From assembly GCA_965214125.1 (NCBI GenBank), contig CBDCBA010000004.1, positions 62,001-126,000 on the forward strand: a stretch of 64,000 nt of DNA, written 5' to 3'. A model generated the notes under the pieces. The model made no database searches. It saw nothing but the letters and a program-made list of their open reading frames with translations, and was not told the origin of the DNA. This document shows positions 9,605 to 18,635 of this stretch, piece after piece. Source of the DNA: CBDCBA01 sp965214125 (GTDB lineage Bacteria; Planctomycetota; Phycisphaerae; Tepidisphaerales; Tepidisphaeraceae). A program made the translations under genes and the position numbers. The number at the start of each line of letters is the position of its first letter. Position 1 is the first letter of the stretch.

Positions 9605-9988
9605 TCATCGACTGAGCGTTGTTCGCCCGCCGTTTACTGCAGGGCGGACGGATTGGACAAGAAAAGCCAGATCCGACCAAGTTCGTCGGACGCGTGCCGC
9701 AGTCGGAGGCGCGGAACGGTGGGCGTGGTGGGAGATCAGGTTCGCCCGACGCCTCGTCGCACCCGATCCGCAGCCCGTCCACCTGTCGGACCCGATCGTC
9801 GGCCTCGTCGCCGATTTCATCTCCCTCTTTGCGAAACGCATCTTCCTGTGCGAGAACCGCATCGCCCTGTTTCCGCGCCGCATCTCCCTGTTCGCAGCGC
9901 TGATCTCCCTGTTTGCGATGCTCATCGCCTTTGTTGCGGCTCCCGTTTCCTTAGTTGCAGTGCTCAACTTCCCGTTTGCAGTGCTCAT
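9605..9988 (-). CDS. Uncertain hypothetical protein with heptad repeats
   Basis: A 127-codon minus-strand frame starts at an ATG at 9988 and translates the 21-bp repeat tract. It reads as seven-residue units of the kind A-N-R-E-M-S-T, basic and Met-rich, followed by an unstructured Arg-rich tail. Because the repeat tract has no stops in several frames on either strand, the open frame alone is weak evidence. The ATG has purines directly adjacent, but at a spacing too short for a normal ribosome-binding site. It may encode a small heptad-repeat protein or nothing at all. Confidence 0.25.
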   Translation of the reverse strand: MSTANGKLSTATKETGAATKAMSIANREISAANREMRRGNRAMRFSHRKMRFAKREMKSATRPTIGSDRWTGCGSGATRRRANLISHHAHRSAPPTAARVRRTWSDLAFLVQSVRPAVNGGRTTLSR

Positions 9989-10027
9989 CTCCCTGTTTAA
10001 GCCGCGGATTTCCCTGTTCCCGCGGCG
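9818..10027. repeat. Ten tandem 21-bp degenerate repeats
   Basis: Ten consecutive units of exactly 21 bp run from 9818 to 10027 with the consensus CATCTCCCTGTTTGCGGTGCT-like core ATCTCCCTGTT. Units start at 9818, 9839, 9860, 9881, 9902, 9923, 9944, 9965, 9986 and 10007. There are no length changes between units despite base differences, which suggests selection on a seven-codon period. On the plus strand one frame gives a hydrophobic heptad (ISLFPRR-like). On the minus strand one frame gives a polar heptad (STANREM-like). Confidence 0.85.
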
Positions 10028-10386
10028 GGCCGGGCGATGGGATGGGCTGCTCTGGAGAGTGGCCGGGTCCGATCATGGTGAACGGCTTCGTGGCCGGCGG
10101 TCGGCGGCGAGCGACGGAACGGCTCTGGCGATGCTGGCAAGGCCGAACTTATCGTCACGGTGCTGCTGGCGAGGAAACGGGTCAGGTGGCGGCGGGCGAG
10201 GACCGGTGAGTAGGGTGGGTTCAGACCGCGGTTTGCGGAGTGGAGGAACGGTGACTCGACGGCTGAGGCTTGGCGGGTGCGGTATCGAGCGGACGGTCGT
10301 GCGTGTGCTGACGGGCGGGTTCGGGTAGGGTGGCGGCTTCACCGGCGGGTCGGACGTCGGGCCGAACTCCTAACGGGAAGGCGGCG
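10028..10386. other. Intergenic region without recognised gene
   Basis: This roughly 360-bp stretch lies between the 21-bp repeat tract and the sigma-like operon. Frames are open on both strands but have the composition of high-GC noise and no recognisable motif. It presumably contains the promoter of the downstream operon; I could not identify it. GGGAAGG at about 10375-10381 looks like the ribosome-binding site of the next gene. Confidence 0.4.
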
Positions 10387-11025
10387 GTGGAACACCACGC
10401 GGACAATCTCGCTCAACCGGCGTCCGCCGTCGATCCCGGCGCGGTGCTCGACGCGGCGTACCGGCGGCTCGCCGACGGTCCCGCGGGCGACGCGGCGTTC
10501 GCCGAGGCGGTGTTGGCGGCGCGGCCGATGATCCTGCCGCGAAAACGCGCGACGCTCGAGGCGGCGGAGGATGCGCTCATCGACGAGGCGATGCGGATCG
10601 TCCTTGGTGAAAGCACTTATGACCCGGCGAAGCTCCGCCTCGTCCCGTTCCTGCGGATGGTCGTGCGAAAAAAGGTGCTCAACCACCTGCGCGGCGTTCA
10701 GCGGCGGCGGAAGCACGAAGCGACCGCGGCACGGCTGGAAAACAATCCCGATCTTGTCGCAAGCGACGACCCGCCGGGGAACGGCCTTGCGGAAGCGGAG
10801 TTCGAGTCGGCGAAGCTCGACGCCGTGCAAGCGGTGTTGGGCGAGGCCGACTTTCGCTTCCTGAAGGCCGTCCGCGCGGGCGAGCCGACCGAGGCGTTGG
10901 CCGTGGTGCTCGGGGGTGAGCCCGGCAGGGGTGGGGGCGAGAGCGGGGACGACGTCAAGGCGGCCGTTCGTCGGGCGGTCGATCGGATCACGAAAAGGCT
11001 CCGGCGAAAGGGGCTCATCCCATGA
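10387..11025 (+). CDS. Sigma-70 region 2-like protein
   Basis: This protein of about 212 residues resembles an ECF-type sigma factor in its middle. TYDPAKLRLVPFLRMVVRKK followed by VLNHLRGVQRRRKHE has the pattern of sigma region 2.2-2.4, the core-binding and -10-recognition helices. A canonical region 4 helix-turn-helix is not evident. The C-terminus ends in a basic VRRAVDRITKRLRRKG helix. I prefer the GTG at 10387, preceded by GGGAAGG; a GTG at 10330 would add 19 residues. The stop overlaps the next gene as ATGA, so it heads a coupled five-gene operon with IrrE-, NurA- and HerA-like proteins. Confidence 0.6.
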   Translation: MEHHADNLAQPASAVDPGAVLDAAYRRLADGPAGDAAFAEAVLAARPMILPRKRATLEAAEDALIDEAMRIVLGESTYDPAKLRLVPFLRMVVRKKVLNHLRGVQRRRKHEATAARLENNPDLVASDDPPGNGLAEAEFESAKLDAVQAVLGEADFRFLKAVRAGEPTEALAVVLGGEPGRGGGESGDDVKAAVRRAVDRITKRLRRKGLIP

Positions 11026-11375
11026 GTGCGTTCGACGACGAAACCCGGCGGCTCATGCGGCGGGCGGGGGAGCGGGCGTGCGAAACGCCGGGGATGCTCG
11101 GGCACGCCCTGCGCGTCTACGCCGAGTCGGAACGGCAGGGCGGCGTCGCGGCGGTGGCGGGGTGGCTGCGCGAGGGAATCATGGGTGAGGACGAAGTCGC
11201 GCGGCTGTGCTTGTGTCGTCGGCCGGCGGTGCGCGAGGCGGCGGAGGTCGCGGCGGCGTTTCGGCTCGAGACGGCGAAGCTCGTGAGCGTGCTGCGGCGG
11301 GTCGAGGTCGCCGAGGCGACGGCCGCGGGCGGGGCGAGTTCGCTGGCTGCGAGGCGGGAGGACGATGACGCCTGA
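11022..11375 (+). CDS. Hypothetical protein in the NurA-HerA operon
   Basis: I do not recognise this 117-residue protein. It is predominantly helical, Arg- and Glu-rich and soluble, with no signal peptide or membrane segment. FDDETRRLMRRAGERACETP and the VAGWLREGIMGEDEVARLCL stretch suggest a small helical bundle, possibly a nucleic-acid-binding or adaptor protein. It overlaps the upstream sigma-like gene by 4 nt and the downstream IrrE-like gene by 11 nt. It is therefore almost certainly co-translated with the operon. Confidence 0.7.
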   Translation: MSAFDDETRRLMRRAGERACETPGMLGHALRVYAESERQGGVAAVAGWLREGIMGEDEVARLCLCRRPAVREAAEVAAAFRLETAKLVSVLRRVEVAEATAAGGASSLAARREDDDA

Positions 11376-12033
11376 CGCGCTCAAGCGAATTGCCGCCGAC
11401 TTCTGGCGACGGGCGGCCGACGTGCTGGGCGACGACGCCGGCCCTCACGATGTGCGGTCGGCGGTCGAGGCGGCGCTGCCGGTGAACGTGGTGGAGCTCG
11501 GTGACATCACGCCCGGCGGCATCGGGCGGTGGCTTAGGGAGCGCGGCGTGCCGAACGGTCTCGAAGGAGACGACGCCCTGCGCGGCTGTCTCTTCGCCCG
11601 GCGACGGACGGCCTTTCTCTTCGTCCGCAGCGACGACGACCCGGCCGAGCAACGGTTCACGCTCGCCCACGAGGCGGCCCATTTTCTGCTTCACCACGAG
11701 GCCGTGCGCGACGACGCGCCGGCTGCGGTGCTCGACGGCGACCGGCCGGCAACGGAGGTCGAACGCCTCGGCGGTGCCCTCGTCGGCCGTCCCGTGCGGC
11801 CGCACGTCCACCTGTACGGCAGCGACGAGGAGACGTCCGCGGAGAACGATGCGGATGCCCTGGCCGTGGAACTTCTCGCCCCGGAATTGGAGCGGCGAGA
11901 TTTTGAGACACCCGAAGGCGCCGCGGCGTACTTCACTGTGCCGGCGAGGGCGCTGACGTCGGCGATGCGGCCGGCGCACAGGGACCCGCTCGTCGAGTGG
12001 GCGCGCGACGTTCTTACGGAAGGACGACGATGA
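11365..12033 (+). CDS. ImmA/IrrE-family (DUF955) metallopeptidase
   Basis: This 222-residue protein carries the zinc-peptidase motif AHEAAHFLLHH (HExxH, H102-E103-H106). About 55 residues later comes ENDADALAVELLAP, whose Glu would be the third ligand. That pairing defines the IrrE/ImmA family. Family members cleave repressors, as ImmA does in ICEBs1 and IrrE does with DdrO in Deinococcus, thereby de-repressing stress, phage or repair genes. No helix-turn-helix domain is fused here. It overlaps both neighbours, so it is probably produced with the NurA- and HerA-like proteins. Its substrate is unknown; no cognate HTH repressor is visible in the operon. Confidence 0.85.
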   Translation: MTPDALKRIAADFWRRAADVLGDDAGPHDVRSAVEAALPVNVVELGDITPGGIGRWLRERGVPNGLEGDDALRGCLFARRRTAFLFVRSDDDPAEQRFTLAHEAAHFLLHHEAVRDDAPAAVLDGDRPATEVERLGGALVGRPVRPHVHLYGSDEETSAENDADALAVELLAPELERRDFETPEGAAAYFTVPARALTSAMRPAHRDPLVEWARDVLTEGRR

Positions 12034-13182
12034 ACGAGCGAGGTGCCGACATCGCCGCGGCGTATGACCTGTCAACGTGGGACGGCCCGGACACCTTTCA
12101 GGCGGGAACGGCTCGGCTCGCGGATGAACTCGCCGACGCGATGGCGGAGGAGTCGGCCGATCATCGGACGCTGCGGGACGAATTGCTGACGCGGATGAAC
12201 GAGATCCGCGACGACGTGCGCGCGAAAGACGCCGGCGTGTATGCGATCAACCTCGCTCAAATCGAACGCGTGCAGCGGTCGTTGCTTTGCGGCGGGGCGG
12301 CGGCGACGGGTGGATATTCTTCGGCGCACGAATCGCCACGTCTCGGCGTGGCGCAGGTGGGCGTTTGCCTGACGCAGTACGACGGCGGTGGTGGTGGCGG
12401 TGGGTGGGGGATGCGGCTGTATCGCAAGAGTCAGCCGATTCCGGGCGATCCGAAGGAGCAGGCGCTGGCCTTGCTAGAAGACCAAGCGAGACGCCAGGCG
12501 CGGGAGGCGATGCGTCACGACGAACCCGTCGACGGGAACGTTGCCGAGCTGACGCGGCGGGGCATCGCCACGTTCGCCGAGCGAGCGGTTCTGCTTGACA
12601 AGGCAACGGCGGCGTGGCGGTTCGGGCGCGGGCCGCTCGCGCCGTTGCAACTGCTCACCGGCGGCGGGGGCGAGGCATTGCGGCAGGGCGTAACGATATT
12701 GCGGCGGTTTGTCGAGAGCCACCCGCGGTTCGCGTTCGTCTCGTTCCCCAACGGAGAGCCGGTGATGGAGACGATCGGCGGCGGACTGCGGGCGGGGGAG
12801 TTCGCGCTTGTGAAGACGGATCGCGACCGGCTCGTGCAGATGGTCAACGGCATGAGCTTCCGTGGCGGCGACCGGACGGCTGGCCGAGGACTTCGCGGAA
12901 GAGATCGGCCCGCTCGTGACGTGCGGCGTCTACCGCGTCACGCGACACGCGCGGCCGCAGGTGTTCTGGGCGCATCGCGACCACACGAAGCAGGCGGCGG
13001 TGGCGCTGATGTCCGACGCGGTTCAGCGGCCCTGCTCGAACCGGCCTTTATTGATCGACCTCGCGCAAGCCAACGCCGAGGCCGCCTTCGCCGCCGATGG
13101 CTTGGAGGCGAGCGTGACCGCCGCCCGCGTCCCGCTCGGGACGCCCTTTCGGTTGATGTCCAAGCATATGCTTTATGACTGA
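12030..13182 (+). pseudogene. nurA: NurA-like 5'-3' nuclease, apparent frameshift
   Basis: The gene begins with ATG at 12030, overlapping the IrrE-like stop as ATGA, and is NurA-like through HPRFAFVSFPNGEPVMETIG and MVNGMSFRGGDRT. The matching sequence then continues in another frame from about 12870: GRLAEDFAEEIG, GVYRVTRHARPQVFWAH, RPLLIDLAQANAEAAFAADG and GTPFRLM, ending at 13182. These C-terminal motifs are typical of bacterial NurA. The usual motif I (DGSQ) appears as NLAQIE, which would remove the catalytic Asp. HerA follows with an 8-nt overlap. NurA-HerA pairs resect or process DNA ends. A sequencing indel or real inactivation are both possible. Confidence 0.72.
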
Positions 13183-15030
13183 CAACGATCACAAGCTGAC
13201 GCCGACGCCCATCGATGATGGCCTGCTTGATGACTTCGGCGAGCCCGGTCCGTCGGCCCTGCCCGAGCCGCCCGAGGGCACCGTCGGCTACACCCACTTC
13301 GACGAGCCCGGCAGCGAGGACGATCAGGTGACGGTCCTGCTCGGCCGCCGGCACCTCGACAGCGTCGTGCCGGGGGCGATGGTCCGCATCGACAGCCCGG
13401 CCGACCCGCTGGGGCAGGGCGCGCACCACCGCGAGTTCCAGGGCGTCGTCATCGCCGGGCCGTATGCGGGAGCCGGACGGCCTCGGTGCCGCGTCCGCCC
13501 ATCGCGACCGCCACCACGCTCGGGGGCAAGGCCCGCGTGCTGCTGCCCAACTACCACGGCCGCGCGACGGTTCAGGTGACGGCGGAGAAACTGGACGATG
13601 ACGTCTGGGGTCCGCCGCAGCATCGGCCGCGGCCCAATAGCCCGGTCGTGCCGCTGTCGGACGAAGAAACGGCCGCCGCGCTGAAGTTCGACGGCGACGT
13701 GCCGCTCGGCTCGCTGCTCGGCAACCCGAACGTCCCGCTCTCGCTCGACACGGCGAAAAAGCACCAGCTTCCCCGTCACCTCGGCATCCTTGGCACGACC
13801 GGCGGCGGCAAGAGCAACACTGTCGCCCGCCTCGTCGGCGGCCTGCAAGCAAGCGGGGCGAGCGTGGTGCTGCTTGACGTCGAGGGCGAGTACGTCAACC
13901 TCGACCAGCCGGCGGACCACGCGGATATGGTTCGCCTGCTCGCAGCGAGGGGCATCAAGCCCGCGGCCGTGGCGAACGTCCGCGTGCTGCGCCCGGTCGG
14001 CCGGGAGAGCGCCCGCGCCGACGCCGAACCGTTTACGCTCAGGTTCGAGCATTTGTCTCCATACGCCGTGATGAACCTGCTCGATCTCAGCGACGCGCAA
14101 GAGACGAGGTTTCTTAAGGCGTACGACGTGCTGAAGGGGCTGATGCGGGAGCTGCGCATCTTCCCGGCCTCGCCCGCGGATCGGGACCGGCTGATCGAGC
14201 TCGACGAGTTCGACGGCGGGTATCCGCGGATGACGCTGGCGATGCTCCGCGACATCATCAACGTCTGTGCCGACCGGGCCGACAGCGATGGCAAGAAGGC
14301 GGACGACGCCGGCGAGCCGCGGCCGCTGTTCAGCCCGGAGCTGCGCGACCACAACGCGAAGGTTCGCCAGGGCGTCGCCAAGGCCAAGCCGCCGGGGCAT
14401 GTGCCGTCGTGGATGGCGCTGCTCGGCAAACTCAACCGCCTTGTCCGCCTCGGCCTGTTCGACAGCAACCAGGCCGACCCGATCGATCCGTCAACACTGA
14501 CTGAGCCCGGCCGGGTCACGGTGCTCGACCTGAGCGATACAGACAGCCCGATCGTGAACAACCTTGTCATCGCCAGCCTGCTCCGCCAGGTGCAGCGCCA
14601 GCAGGAGGACGACGCAAAGGCCGCGACCCAGGCGGGTGAAACGGTGTCGCCGACGGTCGTTGTGACCGAGGAGGCCCACGAGTTCCTTAGCGCGGCGCGG
14701 GTCAAGCAGCAGCCGCACTTGTTCGAGCAGGTCGCCCGCATCGCCAAGCGCGGCCGAAAGCGATGGCTCGGGCTCTGCTTTGTCACGCAGCTTCCGCAGC
14801 ATTTGCCCGACGAGGTACTGGGTCTCATCAACAACTACGTCCTGCACGCGATCCGCGATCCCAGCGTCGTGCAGCGGCTGGCCAAGCAGGTACCCGGCCT
14901 CGATCGTGGGCAATGGCAGCGGTTGAGTTCGCTGGCGCCGGGCCAGGCGATCGTTTCGCTCGCTACCGCGGCGCGGCCGGTCGTGGCGCAGGTCGACCCG
15001 GCCCCGTCCCGGCTGCGGCTGGTTGATTGA
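13175..15030 (+). pseudogene. herA: HerA-like hexameric DNA translocase/helicase, apparent frameshifts in N-terminal domain
   Basis: An ATG at 13175 opens the HAS-type N-terminal barrel (EFQGVVIAGPYA). The natural continuation EPDGLGAASA lies in a second frame, and PIATATTLGGKARVLLPNYHG lies in a third, running on to 15030. Both switches fall at short homopolymers, GGG near 13470 and CCC near 13500. The ATPase core is intact: Walker A LGTTGGGKSNT, Walker B LLDVEGEYVNL, TEEAHEFLSA and the CFVTQLPQHLPDEVLGLINNY segment. HerA pumps DNA for its NurA partner. If the indels are sequencing errors, the gene encodes roughly 617 residues; otherwise only the ATPase fragment from about 13486 is made. Confidence 0.82.
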
Positions 15031-15061
15031 CTGGCGACCGCCCCAGAGGTCGGCACGCCGG

Positions 15062-16507
15062 TCAACCCTGAGTTGAGAGGCCGAACTGATCGCGGACGAG
15101 CTTCGACAGGTCCTCGGCCACGCCCGGCCGCCCGCTCGCGATGTTGCGTAGTTCCGCCGCGTCCTGCTCGTGGTCGTACAACTCGCGAGCGGCGATGGAA
15201 CCGTCGCCATGACGCCACTCCACGTAACGCCACCGATCGGTGCGAGCGGAGTAGCCCTCCCGCTTGCCGCGCGGGTATTGGCTGAAGGCCGCCTCGTCGC
15301 CGGGTATGGACGGGTCCTCCATCAACGGCCGCAGCGATTGGCCCTCGACGAACGCGGGCGTCTTCACGCTCGCAAGATCGCAAAGTGTGGGGTACACGTC
15401 GACCATCTCCACGAGCTGGTCGCATCGCACACCCGCCGGCACGTTGGCCCCCGCGAACAGCAGCGGCGCCCGCGTGGCGACCTCATAGTTCACGTGCTTG
15501 CCCCACATGCCGTTGTCGCCGAGGTGAAAGCCGTGGTCGCTCCACAGGCAGACGAGCGTGTCGTCGGCAAGACCCGTCTCTTCCAAAGCGGCCATCACTT
15601 TGCCGATGAGCGCGTCGACGTAACTCACGCAGGCGTAGTAGCCGTGGCGAAGGGTCCTGGCGACCTCATCCGTAATCGGATCGTCCTGCTCGCGCGTGCC
15701 GTACCTGCCGCCATAGTGCGGAAGTTCGTATGTCGCCTGCATCCACGGTTCGGTGCCCTCGGACGCATCGCTGCGCGTGTCGCCGAGCTGGTCAGGATCG
15801 TACAACTCTCAGTATTTTTTGGGCGCGTTGAACGGCAGGTGCGGCTTGACGAAGCCGACGCCAAGGAACATCGGCTCGCCTTGATCGCCCTTCGCGTAGG
15901 CCTTCATCTGCTCGATGACCTGCTCGGCGATGACGCCGTCGCGATAGGCGTTGTCGGGCACGTCGCCCGCCTCCCACGGCGGTGCCCGCTCGTCCCCTTG
16001 CTCGAGGGCCAGATTCTCCGGCGAGACGTAGTCCCGCCAGTGTCCTGTTTTGCCGGCAAGATGCCCACCATCGAACTGTTCGATATTATCCTGCTGCTGG
16101 TGGTGAATCTTGCCGCCGATCGTCGCGACGTAGCCGTGGTCGTCGAACCACGTCGGAAGGGTCGGATGGTCCTTCACGAATTCGGCGGCGAACTCCGGCG
16201 GGTAGGGGTAGTCGACGCCCGTCGTGTCGGGCCGGCAGCCGGTGAGGATGCTCGCCCGGCTCGCCGCGCAAACGGCCTGCTGCACGTACGCCCGCTCGAA
16301 GAGCGCGCCGTGTTTCGCGAGCTTGTCGATGTGGGGCGTGATCGCCACCGGGTCGCCATAGCAGCCCAGACTGGTGCGGAGATCGTCGATGGCGATCATC
16401 AACACGTGCGGCCTCTTCTCGCCCGGTTTCGCCCCCGCCAACAACGGCAAGAACGGCAACGCTGTGGCGGCTGCCGCGGCCCGGAGCAAGTCGCGTCGGC
16501 TTCGCAT
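15062..16507 (-). pseudogene. Iduronate-2-sulfatase-like secreted sulfatase with in-frame TGA
   Basis: A Tat-type signal (RSRRDLLRAAAAATALPFLP) precedes a type I sulfatase fold. QQAVCAASRASILTG holds the formylglycine cysteine in a CxASR variant of CxPSR, and IAIDDLR supplies metal-binding aspartates. The frame reads HLPFNAPKKY, meets TGA at 15806-15808, then continues in the same frame as ELYDPDQLGDTRSD to the stop at 15062, including LWSDHGFHLGDNGMWGKH. The interrupted residue would normally be Trp (KKYWxLYDPD), so a TGG-to-TGA change explains it. The intact protein would be about 480 residues and would desulfate polysaccharides outside the cytoplasm. Confidence 0.85.
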
Positions 16508-16580
16508 CGCCCGAGCTTACCGCAGCCTTCGGCACCGTCGAATCCGCCGTGCGGGTACTCCCGCCGAAACCCGCACCAGC

Positions 16581-17459
16581 CTACTCGGCGACTTGGGCTT
16601 TGATTTCGACCGCCGCATCAGCCAATTCAACGCCCGCAGCTTCCGCGGCTTCTGCGAGGCTGCAGTCCTGCCAATCCAGATCGTAGGTGAACTCGATCAC
16701 CCGATCGTAAACCGTGGCCTCAAAGGAGTTGGGGCCGGTCCGGGTCGCCTGGAGTCCGTAAGCCCAACCTTCGACGTCGCCCGTCTCGACATTGGTTGCC
16801 GCGAGGAGCCGCATGTAACCCGTCACGACGCCGTCGACATCTCGCTCCCAAACCTCGCGATTGCCGTTCGACGCGTACCGGAGCGTCGCGGTGCCGTCTT
16901 CGTCAATGTCCATCCGCAGCGGCACTTCGGCGACCCACGTCTGCGAGAGGCCGAGAATCGCCAGGATCGCGTCAGGCCCGAAAAGCGAAACGCTCGGGTG
17001 GAATCGGTCCAGGTCCCGGCTTGGCACCAAGGTGATCCGGGAACTTGGCCCCCCGAACGTAAGCAGAGCGTTTTCCACGACCATCGCCCCCTGCACGCCC
17101 GCGTCGCTTGTCGTGCCGTTACTTTCAGTTGTAGTCTTCTTCGACAGGTATCCATCGCCCGGCCGCACGGCCATCGTCAGCGACTGGCTCCGCCACGACG
17201 CTTCGACCTCCGGGTCGGCATCGCGCTCCCGACTGCGATATTCCACGGCCAATATCGCAGTCCGCCCTCCAGGGAAGGCTTCGACCGCAGACAACGGCGA
17301 GGCGAAGCCGCTTTGTGCCAGTTGCGGGTCAACAGCAACGGACGCTCCATCTGGCGAACCAACCTCCCCTTGTGCCGCGACCACAGACAGAAGGGGTGTT
17401 CCGCCGAACATTACAGCGGTTGTCGCGAGGATAACGGTGTGTAGGCAATTAGGTGTCAT
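16581..17459 (-). CDS. Hypothetical secreted protein
   Basis: This 292-residue protein has a signal-like N-terminus (LHTVILATTAVMFGG, then LLSVVAAQG) and no other membrane segment. The mature part is beta-rich and acidic and resembles LolA-like or exported planctomycete proteins of unknown function. An example is WVAEVPLRMDIDEDGTATLR followed by ATNVETGDVEGWAYGL. The C-terminus ends in an alternating Ala/Glu helix. It stands alone between the sulfatase and the tRNA. I cannot assign a function. Confidence 0.7.
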   Translation of the reverse strand: MTPNCLHTVILATTAVMFGGTPLLSVVAAQGEVGSPDGASVAVDPQLAQSGFASPLSAVEAFPGGRTAILAVEYRSRERDADPEVEASWRSQSLTMAVRPGDGYLSKKTTTESNGTTSDAGVQGAMVVENALLTFGGPSSRITLVPSRDLDRFHPSVSLFGPDAILAILGLSQTWVAEVPLRMDIDEDGTATLRYASNGNREVWERDVDGVVTGYMRLLAATNVETGDVEGWAYGLQATRTGPNSFEATVYDRVIEFTYDLDWQDCSLAEAAEAAGVELADAAVEIKAQVAE

Positions 17460-17597
17460 TGGCTCAAATCCTCAGGAAAAACCTGAACGAGAAAAGGGAA
17501 AGTGATTTGCTTGTCAGCCGCCATCCGCACCCGCACGCTCGTCAGGCAGTCGGATGGCGAACCTGGAATCCATCTTGAGCCGGAGCGATTAACCGCA

Positions 17598-17679
17598 TGC
17601 AGGAGGGGGGACTCGAACCCCCACGGATCTCTCCACCAGAACCTAAATCTGGCGCGTCTGCCAATTCCGCCACACCTGC
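17598..17679 (-). tRNA. tRNA-Leu (anticodon UAG)
   Basis: On the minus strand the sequence folds into a class II tRNA. It has the acceptor GCAGGTG, a D-arm with GGAATTGGCAGAC, an anticodon stem CCAGA/TCTGG with loop TTTAGGT (anticodon TAG), a variable arm and a T-arm GGGGGTTCGAGTCCCCC. The discriminator is A and the CCA end is not encoded. One T-T mismatch is present in the acceptor stem. Confidence 0.95.
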
Positions 17680-17744
17680 GGGGTGATCGACACAGGATAG
17701 CCCGCCGCCACGCAAATGGCACGCGGGTTGCCAACGCGAAGGCT

Positions 17745-18629
17745 ATGAGCACCGACACCGGACGCGACGTGAAGCAGGGCAACATCGACTCGATGGGCGA
17801 TCCCGACCAGGCCAAGCCGGGCGACCAAGATCGGATGTCGCCCGAACCGCAGGTCGTGCCCGATGGCTACCAGGGGGCCGGCAAGCTCCAGGGAAAGGTC
17901 GCCCTCATCACCGGCGGCGACAGCGGCATCGGACGCAGCGTGGCCGTCCTCTTCGCGATGGAGGGCGCCGACGTGGCGATCAACTACGACAAGAACGACT
18001 CCGACGCCAACGACACCAAGGCGATGGTCGAGCAGCACGGCCGAAAATGTCTGCTCCTCAAGGGCGACGTCGGCGACGAGTCGTTCTGCAAGTCGGCGGT
18101 CGAGAAGACCGTCAGCGAACTCGGCGGGCTGAACATCCTCGTCAACAACGCCGCCGAGCAGCACCCGCAGAAGACGATCACCGACATCACCGAGGAGCAG
18201 CTCACGCGCACGTTCCGCACGAACATCTTCGGCTACTTCTTTATGGCCAAGGCGGCCGTGCCGCACCTGAAGGAGGGGGACAGCATTCTCAACACGTGCA
18301 GCGTGACCGCGTTCAAGGGAATGCCCGTCCTGCTCGACTACGCCAGCACAAAGGGGGCCATCGTCGCCTTCACGCGCAGCCTGGCGGAGAACTTGAAGGA
18401 CAAGAAGATCCGGGTGAACAGCGTCGCCCCCGGCCCGGTCTGGACGCCGCTGATCCCCAGCACGTTCCCGCCGGACAAGGTCGACTCCTTCGGCGAAAGC
18501 ACCACCTGGGAGCGTCCCGCCGAGCCGGGCGAGATCGCGACGAGCTACGTCTTCCTCGCCAGCCGCGACGGCCTCTTCTTCAGCGGCCAAACCCTGCACC
18601 CCAACGGCGGCACGATTGTTGCAGGGTAA
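17745..18629 (+). CDS. Short-chain dehydrogenase/reductase
   Basis: This 294-residue NAD(P)-dependent oxidoreductase is of the YhdF/YghA-like SDR group. The nucleotide motif TGGDSGIGR and the NNAAEQHP motif are present. The catalytic serine lies in TCSVTAF, and the Tyr-Lys pair is in DYASTKGA. The 45-residue N-terminal extension before LQGKVALITGG, rich in Gln, Pro and Asp, is typical of this subgroup, which is often induced by general stress. The ATG at 17745 has GAAGG just upstream. A royal-jelly-family gene follows 6 bp later, so the two may be co-transcribed. The substrate cannot be told from sequence. Confidence 0.9.
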   Translation: MSTDTGRDVKQGNIDSMGDPDQAKPGDQDRMSPEPQVVPDGYQGAGKLQGKVALITGGDSGIGRSVAVLFAMEGADVAINYDKNDSDANDTKAMVEQHGRKCLLLKGDVGDESFCKSAVEKTVSELGGLNILVNNAAEQHPQKTITDITEEQLTRTFRTNIFGYFFMAKAAVPHLKEGDSILNTCSVTAFKGMPVLLDYASTKGAIVAFTRSLAENLKDKKIRVNSVAPGPVWTPLIPSTFPPDKVDSFGESTTWERPAEPGEIATSYVFLASRDGLFFSGQTLHPNGGTIVAG

Positions 18630-18635
18630 CGCCGC

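Noticed and set aside
10077..10330. Several short frames between the 21-bp repeats and the sigma-like gene
   Set aside because: All are low-complexity Arg/Gly/Ala frames without motif or ribosome-binding site.
15806..15808. Selenocysteine at the sulfatase TGA
   Set aside because: The family residue at this place is Trp, not Cys. No selenocysteine insertion element was evident just downstream of the codon, and a TGG-to-TGA change is simpler.
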